Part shown: piece after piece, positions 1 to 4,414 of the stretch
Layout: every line of letters begins with the position of its first letter
How positions within the stretch are numbered: position 1 is the stretch's first letter
DNA from: Mariprofundaceae bacterium
GTDB lineage: Bacteria; Pseudomonadota; Zetaproteobacteria; Mariprofundales; Mariprofundaceae
Direction: 5' to 3'
Length of the DNA: 5,601 bases
Assembly (NCBI GenBank): GCA_013139875.1
Contig: WSZY01000050.1
Location: 1 to 5,601 of the forward strand
Notes under the pieces: model-generated
Told to the model about the DNA's origin: nothing
The model's database searches: none
The model's input: the letters and a program-made list of their open reading frames with translations, nothing else
Translations under genes and position numbers: made by a program

Positions 1-186
1 GGTAATCACCATATTATCGGCATCATGGTTGAGAGCCATCTCAATGCGGGACGCCAGGATGTGAAGCCGGGCATAAAGCCCGAATTCGGAACCAGTATTA
101 CCGACGCCTGCATTAACTGGGACGCTACGGCTGAGTTGTTGCGTGCCTTTGCCGGGGCTGTGCGCAGACGTCGGGAGAAGAATTAG
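1..186 (+). CDS. aroG: Class I DAHP synthase (AroG-type), C-terminal end only
   Basis: This is the last 61 codons of a 3-deoxy-7-phosphoheptulonate synthase, which condenses phosphoenolpyruvate with erythrose 4-phosphate in the first step of the shikimate pathway in the cytoplasm. The fragment opens with GNHHIIGIMVESHL and continues through SITDACINW to a basic end, AVRRRREKN. These match the C-terminal strands and last helix of the class I (AroG/AroF/AroH) family, including the metal-site glutamate in the VES segment. The wording is closest to E. coli AroG as I remember it (VESHL, SITDACIGW, AVKARRG). The allosteric N-terminus that would show which aromatic amino acid inhibits it is outside the window, so the paralogue symbol is provisional. 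A hairpin with a T-run follows about 50 nt after the stop, suggesting the transcript ends before sspB. Confidence 0.9.
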   Translation, partial: GNHHIIGIMVESHLNAGRQDVKPGIKPEFGTSITDACINWDATAELLRAFAGAVRRRREKN

Positions 187-234
187 AGATACAAAATCAA
201 ACGTTCACGCAGTTGATTTTGATGTCCCATGGAT

Positions 235-261
235 GGGCCATATGGAGGCCCTGACTTTTTT
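235..261 (+). terminator. Probable rho-independent terminator after the DAHP synthase gene
   Basis: GGGCC (235-239) can pair with GGCCC (247-251) around a 7-nt loop, and six T residues follow at 256-261 after a TGAC spacer. The stem is only five pairs but all G-C. The loop overlaps the palindrome CCATATGG (238-245), and an upstream CCCA/TGGG pairing could compete. The position, 49 nt after the DAHP synthase stop and 50 nt before sspB, suits a terminator separating two transcription units. The 4-nt spacer before the T-run makes it weaker than a textbook example. I could not identify a convincing promoter for sspB in the rest of this 124-nt gap. Confidence 0.5.
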
Positions 262-301
262 CAGAGTGTTCCAGAAGCAACGCCCCGCCTCAGAGGGCAG
301 T

Positions 302-306
302 GGAGG
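302..306 (+). promoter_or_regulatory. Shine-Dalgarno site of sspB
   Basis: GGAGG lies 4 nt before the ATG at 311. It is the only strong plus-strand ribosome-binding site I saw at a start codon in this cluster, and it fixes the sspB start. The downstream genes have weak or no such site, in line with coupled translation from sspB onward. Confidence 0.75.
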
Positions 307-310
307 ATAG

Positions 311-781
311 ATGAGCCTGAGCTTTGCAAATGCTGCAAAAGCGAAAAAGTTGAAAGAGTTTTTTCAGCAGCATGGACGAATCTATATTGTTGTTGATGCC
401 ACAAGCGATGAAGTGGTTGTTCCCGGTTTTCTTAAAGGTGACCCGGCTCTTCGTCTTGTGTTGAACATGCGCATGCCGCAAGTGATTCATATTCGTGAAG
501 ACGCACTTGAATCGGACTTCTCTTTTTCCGGACAGAGCTACACATGCCGCATTCCAATGAGTCGAATTTGGGCGGCCTATCTGCCGGAAGGGGATATGGA
601 GCAGGGTATTATCTGGGAAGAGGATGTTCCGGAGACCATACGTGCAGTTGTCAGTGCGGTACGCAGTCTGCGGGAGGATGCTCCTGATACAGAGCAGGAA
701 GCCTCACAAGGTGAGGAGAGCCCGGGGGCTGATGAAAAGCCGGAAGAGAAGAGAGTCCGGCATCTTCGTGTGGTGAAATGA
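311..781 (+). CDS. sspB: SspB, ClpXP protease specificity-enhancing adaptor
   Basis: SspB binds ssrA-tagged polypeptides from stalled ribosomes, and some other substrates such as RseA fragments, and delivers them to the ClpXP protease in the cytoplasm. The 156-residue product has the family plan. A folded substrate-binding domain covers about residues 12-115, with IYIVVDAT (24-31), VVVPGF (35-40), LVLNM (49-53) and the IPMSRIWAAY strand and helix (81-90). An acidic, probably disordered linker rich in E, D, G and P follows (about 121-147). The protein ends in HLRVVK, and the terminal LRVVK is the ClpX-docking (XB) peptide, identical to the end of E. coli SspB (165 aa). The length is close to the family norm. 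Its stop overlaps the next start as ATGA, so translation is probably coupled. The usual partner gene sspA is not adjacent here. Confidence 0.9.
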   Translation: MSLSFANAAKAKKLKEFFQQHGRIYIVVDATSDEVVVPGFLKGDPALRLVLNMRMPQVIHIREDALESDFSFSGQSYTCRIPMSRIWAAYLPEGDMEQGIIWEEDVPETIRAVVSAVRSLREDAPDTEQEASQGEESPGADEKPEEKRVRHLRVVK

Positions 782-1710
782 AAAGATTCAGGTATGGGCT
801 CTGGCTGGCTGCCTTTGTCTTAAGCCTGTGCTCCCTGATGCCTTATGCCCAGGCAGATTCAAGAATGATTGTAGAAGTCCAGGTGGATGAAGAGGGACGG
901 GTCCCTTCTGTTCAGGAGGCTATTCAACAGGCTCTGCCACTGCTCTGGGATCGAATTGTTGATAGCAAGGCGAGGGGATCACTATCGGACAGCATGAAAG
1001 CAACACCGTTTCTGCAGCGTGTTTTACCCCGTAGCGATGGTGTACAGGTATCATTTAACGAGGCAAGAGTCTGGCAATACCTTGATCAGCAAGAGATTCC
1101 ATATTTGAAAGAGGCCCCCCGTATTAACCTGATGATTCAGATGAGCAACCAGAACGGCTCCAGCATGCCCCAGACAGAAGAGCTGCTTCAGGCGAATGCC
1201 GAGAGCGTTGCTGAAGCACGAGGTGTCCTGCTGAGTGAGGGTGGCCCGGCACTGATCGTTGTCTGGCAGTGGCTTGACAACACCCAGGTGAATCTGGTGG
1301 TTCGTGGCAACACTGCTTTGGCGGAGTTTTCTGAAACCCGGAAGATTGAGACGGGAGACCCTCTGCTCCAGCTGCAGATATGGATGGGGGAGATCCTGCT
1401 TGCTGCCCGTGATACCTATGTTGTCGACCCGCTTCAGACAGATGTGACACCACCGCAAGAGAAGAGATATGGTGGTTTGGAAATAATGCTTACCGTTGAG
1501 CAGCCGGCAGCGCTGCCGGCACAGGTGGCACTTGAAGATGCTCTGCGCCAGCATGAAAAAGTAGCGTCTATTATTCCCGTTTATCTGAGCGCATCCAGCC
1601 GGCACTATCGCCTTCGGTTGAAGGGAGAAGGGGATCTGTGGATGCAGCAGTGGTTTCAGCGCCGTGGTATGCAGGCTTTGCCCACACCACAGGGCTGGCT
1701 GGTTCGCTGA
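778..1710 (+). CDS. Exported DUF2066-like protein of unknown function
   Basis: The 310-residue product starts with a clear signal peptide: basic MKRFRYG, a hydrophobic core to about residue 23, and probable cleavage after AQA (24-26). The mature protein should be periplasmic. Residues about 30-135 resemble DUF2066: a first strand (MIVEVQV), a helix (VQEAIQQALPLLWDRIV), a QRVLPRSDGVQVSFN segment, then a helix with WQYL and the strand INLMIQM. The C-terminal part (about 233-310) looks like a small alternating alpha/beta domain: LEIMLTVEQ, a helix, IIPVYLSA, YRLRLKGEGD and a final helix and strand. No catalytic motif is visible. The family assignment rests on remembered sequence pattern and on context, since DUF2066 genes lie beside hda in Pseudomonas-type genomes and an hda-like gene is two genes downstream here. 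It begins inside the sspB stop (ATGA), which supports co-translation. Confidence 0.65.
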   Translation: MKRFRYGLWLAAFVLSLCSLMPYAQADSRMIVEVQVDEEGRVPSVQEAIQQALPLLWDRIVDSKARGSLSDSMKATPFLQRVLPRSDGVQVSFNEARVWQYLDQQEIPYLKEAPRINLMIQMSNQNGSSMPQTEELLQANAESVAEARGVLLSEGGPALIVVWQWLDNTQVNLVVRGNTALAEFSETRKIETGDPLLQLQIWMGEILLAARDTYVVDPLQTDVTPPQEKRYGGLEIMLTVEQPAALPAQVALEDALRQHEKVASIIPVYLSASSRHYRLRLKGEGDLWMQQWFQRRGMQALPTPQGWLVR

Positions 1711-1723
1711 TTAGGGCCTGGTT

Positions 1724-2278
1724 ATGCACACTATTCTGAATATTCCCAATATACTTACCCTGTCACGGATTATTATTACACCTGTCATTGTCTATGCAAT
1801 TCTGAGTGATGAGGCCGTGACAGCACTGATTTTGATGGTTGCAGCGGGCATCACGGATATGCTTGATGGTGCCATAGCCCGCTATTTTAACCAGCGTACC
1901 ACAGTGGGCGCATACCTTGACCCGCTGGCTGACAAATTGATGCTGATCAGCATGTTCGTCACGCTGTTTATTATCGGAGAAGTACCGCTGTTTCTCTTTC
2001 TGGCCGTTATCTTTCGCGACGCCATTATTGTTGTCGGTGCGATAGCGTATGAGATGGTCACGCATAGCCTGAAAATGGAGCCGAGCATGATCTCCAAGGT
2101 CACAACATTCATGCAGATTGTCTATGTGGTCACACTGCTACTGCACATGGCATCCCCGTTGGGAGGCATCTGGATCGGGACGGTTGTCTGGGCCACCTTC
2201 GTGGTCACCTGTATTTCCGGTCTGCACTACATGCTTGTCTGGACCCGAAAAGCTGTCACTGAAGAGGGTACCGGTTAA
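1724..2278 (+). CDS. pgsA: CDP-diacylglycerol-glycerol-3-phosphate 3-phosphatidyltransferase (PgsA-like)
   Basis: This inner-membrane enzyme is predicted to transfer the phosphatidyl group from CDP-diacylglycerol to glycerol 3-phosphate, the committed step to phosphatidylglycerol and cardiolipin. The complete CDP-alcohol phosphatidyltransferase signature is present: D45, D48, G49, A52, R53, G62, D66 and D70 with the exact spacing D-x2-DG-x2-AR-x8-G-x3-D-x3-D. These aspartates bind the divalent metals and the CDP group. The N-terminus NIPNILTLSRI is typical of PgsA. Hydrophobic segments at about 10-27, 31-45, 72-95, 97-110, 127-143 and 148-173 fit six membrane helices, and 184 residues matches the family (about 180). 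AGGG at 1713-1716, 7 nt before the ATG, is a fair ribosome-binding site. The signature shows the superfamily, while glycerol phosphate as substrate is inferred from the N-terminus and length. A second CDP-alcohol transferase elsewhere in the genome could be the main PgsA. Confidence 0.8.
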   Translation: MHTILNIPNILTLSRIIITPVIVYAILSDEAVTALILMVAAGITDMLDGAIARYFNQRTTVGAYLDPLADKLMLISMFVTLFIIGEVPLFLFLAVIFRDAIIVVGAIAYEMVTHSLKMEPSMISKVTTFMQIVYVVTLLLHMASPLGGIWIGTVVWATFVVTCISGLHYMLVWTRKAVTEEGTG

Positions 2279-2292
2279 TTCTCTCCGCCACT

Positions 2293-2997
2293 ATGCAGCA
2301 GCAACGACTTAAATTTAATATCCCTGTCAGCTACACGTATGGCAACTGGATACGCCACAGCGGCGTAGAGAACAGTTGCAGTCGAATTGCACTCTGGCTG
2401 GTGCAGGGGGGCATACTCTGGCTGAACTCTGATGAGGTGGTGGGAAAGACTCACTTTCTACATGCACTGAAGCGGGAACATCCACATGTTGGGCTGGTTG
2501 TTGTTGATGGAGGGCAGGAGGCATCGATCCGGCTGGTTGAACGCTGGCTTAAGCAACTGGAGCCATCTGCCTGCTGGATGGTGGATCTGCCGGCCGGCCC
2601 GGTCTCCAGGGCATGTGGCCTGGCGCTCTTCCATCTTATTGAGCGGGCCCGGGAGATGAATCGTTCGCTGTTGATCTCCTGGCGTTGCGGGGATGATGAG
2701 CTTGCACCGGCAGAGCTGGGCAGCCGGATGCGGATGATGGAGCAGGCAGTGATGCTACCGCCATCATCAGACCGGGAGATGAAGAGCATCATACACTCTG
2801 TTGCAGAGGAGCTGCAGTGGAAGGTGAAAGAGAGTGTTATCTCGCTGATGCTCTCCCGGCTTCCGAGAACAGTTGCTGATCAGGTTGATGCCCTGAAACA
2901 GCTGGAGTCAGCCGCGCTTGAAGATCGTCGGCGCATTACCCAGGCATGGGCAAAAGAGAAACTGCAGCTTGACCACAGCAGTGAGACGGCCGCTTAA
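2293..2997 (+). CDS. hda: Hda-like DnaA-family regulator of replication initiation
   Basis: Hda works with the DNA-loaded sliding clamp to stimulate ATP hydrolysis by DnaA and so prevent over-initiation of replication. At 234 residues this protein matches E. coli Hda (233). The start QQRLKF (3-8) fits a divergent clamp-binding hexapeptide (QLSLPL in E. coli), keeping Q, L and the last hydrophobic residue. A Walker A-like GKTHFLHAL lies at about 53-61, although the first glycine of the P-loop is absent, as it is in E. coli Hda. The Walker B-like strand is CWMVDL, without the second acidic residue. LLISW is in the sensor I position, AELGSRM carries the likely arginine finger, and LPRTVADQVDALKQLE matches the last conserved helix (sensor II region). 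No Shine-Dalgarno lies before the ATG, and no alternative ATG, GTG or TTG exists in frame back to the preceding stop, so translation may depend on pgsA. It is divergent, so "Hda-like" is safer than "Hda". Confidence 0.75.
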   Translation: MQQQRLKFNIPVSYTYGNWIRHSGVENSCSRIALWLVQGGILWLNSDEVVGKTHFLHALKREHPHVGLVVVDGGQEASIRLVERWLKQLEPSACWMVDLPAGPVSRACGLALFHLIERAREMNRSLLISWRCGDDELAPAELGSRMRMMEQAVMLPPSSDREMKSIIHSVAEELQWKVKESVISLMLSRLPRTVADQVDALKQLESAALEDRRRITQAWAKEKLQLDHSSETAA

Positions 2998-3806
2998 CGG
3001 GAGCTGCCGGGTCGATAGGTGTTGATCCGGGTGGTCCAGCCGTTTAACCAGCGCTCTTCATGGCGCTCGGGTGGTGCGAGATGAATGCGCCGGGTCAGGA
3101 GTGCCAGGGCAGCGTCCGCAAACTCAGTCAGTACACGATCTCCGGTTTCCTGGCCCTGCATGTGCTGAAGCACCTGCAGCAGGCCCCACCCCTGACCCTG
3201 ATAGCGCTCAGTAGAGTGTGCTCCCTCACCTTTGAAATTTACATAATCCACCAGTACATAGTAACCCATCGGAGTTGCAGCAACGCGCTCAAACTGCTGT
3301 CGGATATGTGTCTGCTCCGCATAGGGAACCGAAGCAAGCATACGCGGCAGGGAGCGGTGCAGCCGCCTGATCATAAACTCTGTTTGTATGGGCCTGGTTT
3401 GCGACAGCAGGGATCTCAGCTCCTGCATTTGTTGAGAATCCTGTGCACCCAGAAAATCATCACGGGAGAGCCAGGGAGCACCGCTTTTAATGGCCTCTTC
3501 CAGCCAGCCGGGAATAGCAACACCGTCTGTGTTAATGAACCGGATCAGTTCAGGAAAACTCTCTTTATAGGGGCCGCTGCTTCCTGTCGGATACCAGATA
3601 AAATGCCCGATTCCGAGTGATGGAAAGCCCTCACCCCGGTTCCATGATGTCAGAAGGGCCTCATCTCCGGCGCACTCATTATAAAAGATCAGCTCCCCGA
3701 TACGGGAGGCTTCCTTTTTTGATATGGTGATCTCACTTGTCTGGGCGATAGCGGCAGAGGCAAGAAGAGCTGTGGCCGTAAGCAGTGCGAAGAGAGTAAG
3801 GCGCAT
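2994..3806 (-). CDS. Exported protein with a lysozyme-like GIGH motif, function unknown
   Basis: The 270-residue product begins with an excellent signal peptide: MR, the hydrophobic stretch LTLFALLTATALLASA, and likely cleavage after AIA (19-21). It should act in the periplasm or be secreted. After cleavage, a helix IGELIFYNECAG is followed by LTSWNRGEGFPSLGIGHFIWYP. The order E44, N56, S63, GIGH (65-68) resembles the Glu-Asp-Thr-xGIGH arrangement of T4-type lysozymes (GH24), where Glu is the general acid. This suggests a peptidoglycan or other glycan hydrolase, but the Asp position is Asn and the rest does not align obviously. A second conserved-looking block is VDYVNFKGEG with YQGQGWGLLQVL (about 186-213), and the end has NGWTTRINTY. 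An in-frame ATG at 3831-3833 would add nine residues and overlap the upstream gene by 20 nt. I prefer 3806 because the signal peptide then starts normally, 7 nt after that gene's stop. Neither start has a good ribosome-binding site. I recall similar uncharacterised proteobacterial proteins but no named family. Confidence 0.7.
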   Translation of the reverse strand: MRLTLFALLTATALLASAAIAQTSEITISKKEASRIGELIFYNECAGDEALLTSWNRGEGFPSLGIGHFIWYPTGSSGPYKESFPELIRFINTDGVAIPGWLEEAIKSGAPWLSRDDFLGAQDSQQMQELRSLLSQTRPIQTEFMIRRLHRSLPRMLASVPYAEQTHIRQQFERVAATPMGYYVLVDYVNFKGEGAHSTERYQGQGWGLLQVLQHMQGQETGDRVLTEFADAALALLTRRIHLAPPERHEERWLNGWTTRINTYRPGSSR

Positions 3807-3813
3807 GTTTTGA

Positions 3814-4197
3814 CTAAGGGATCTTAACGGCATCGAGAATATCTGCAGAAATTCTGTTGTTATAATGCTTCACAATAATCTGTGAGCGAAACAGCGCATA
3901 GAACTCCAGCACGGTAATGATACCGATGATGATCAGGCCATTGCTCCACCGGTCCAGATAGATGAGATAGATGCCAGCAGAGAAGACCACCAGATTAATC
4001 AGGCCCCGAAGCCAGCGGCCGAGATAGAAGTGGTGAAGGCCTGCAATAAAGAGGTAGTTCAATACGGCAAAGGTATCCGGATCTTTCAACTCTTTTTCGG
4101 CACGTTCGTAGAATGTCTTACGCTGCTCGTCCGGAAGCTCACGAACCAGCAGTCGCAACGCCTCTTCACGGGCATCGACCTCACTCTGCTTTAACAT
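3814..4197 (-). CDS. TM2-domain membrane protein
   Basis: This small inner-membrane protein (127 residues) has no known biochemical role. Residues 1-40 form a charged, probably helical cytoplasmic segment with many E, R and K (for example REEALRLLVREL and ERAEKELKDP). A TM2 domain follows: the hydrophobic AVLNYLFIAG (44-53), the signature GLHHFYLGRW (53-62), then a hydrophobic hairpin at about 65-81. A further hydrophobic stretch at 86-103 (NGLIIIGIITVLEFYALF) probably crosses the membrane too, and a polar tail with IVKHYNN ends the protein. TM2 proteins are widespread, and the GxHxFYLG motif marks them clearly. The ATG comes only 2 nt after the DUF4177-like stop and has no strong ribosome-binding site, so it is probably translated by coupling in the same transcript. 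Confidence 0.8.
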   Translation of the reverse strand: MLKQSEVDAREEALRLLVRELPDEQRKTFYERAEKELKDPDTFAVLNYLFIAGLHHFYLGRWLRGLINLVVFSAGIYLIYLDRWSNGLIIIGIITVLEFYALFRSQIIVKHYNNRISADILDAVKIP

Positions 4198-4199
4198 GG

Positions 4200-4412
4200 C
4201 TAGCGGCCCAGTGTCATGATGACGGTTTCACGAGACCAGAATAGCCAGAGGCGTTTTTTCTCAATCACCTGAAACACCATCTGCCAGCCATCGGCGGCCT
4301 CTTTATTAAGCGATATCTCCATCTGTTTGATCGGCATGCCCGATGCACCCAGAAAGATGGTACCGAGCGCACCCTCTGATACTTCGATTATTTTGTACTC
4401 TTTGTAGACCAT
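4200..4412 (-). CDS. DUF4177-like small protein
   Basis: The 70-residue product has no signal peptide or membrane helix and is probably cytoplasmic. Its pattern fits DUF4177: an opening strand YKEYKIIEV, a central helix ISLNKEAADGWQMVF (the family typically shows LN, a small residue, then GWE/Q and a hydrophobic strand), and a closing pair of strands around KKRLWLFW and TVIMTL. The function of the family is unknown. The start at 4412 is chosen because GGAGGT lies 6 nt upstream (4419-4424). An in-frame ATG at 4428-4430 would add six residues, but that reading lies across this site and overlaps trmFO. With the chosen start, the ATG follows the trmFO stop after 2 nt, and the stop is 2 nt before the TM2 gene, so the three are almost certainly co-transcribed. 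Confidence 0.7.
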   Translation of the reverse strand: MVYKEYKIIEVSEGALGTIFLGASGMPIKQMEISLNKEAADGWQMVFQVIEKKRLWLFWSRETVIMTLGR

Positions 4413-4414
4413 GG

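Noticed and set aside
213..244. Possible sigma-70 promoter for sspB (TTGATT at 213-218, CATATG at 239-244)
   Set aside because: The 20-nt spacing is too long and both boxes are poor. The downstream box also sits within the putative terminator stem and loop.
1051..1605. Long minus-strand open frame of 184 codons opposite the DUF2066-like gene
   Set aside because: It lies wholly inside a plus-strand gene with a signal peptide and coupled start. Its translation is rich in C, H, Q and R with no domain pattern, typical of an antisense shadow.
3060..3620. Plus-strand open frame of 186 codons opposite the lysozyme-like gene
   Set aside because: The minus-strand reading has a clear signal peptide and conserved-looking motifs. 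The plus reading has none and no ribosome-binding site.
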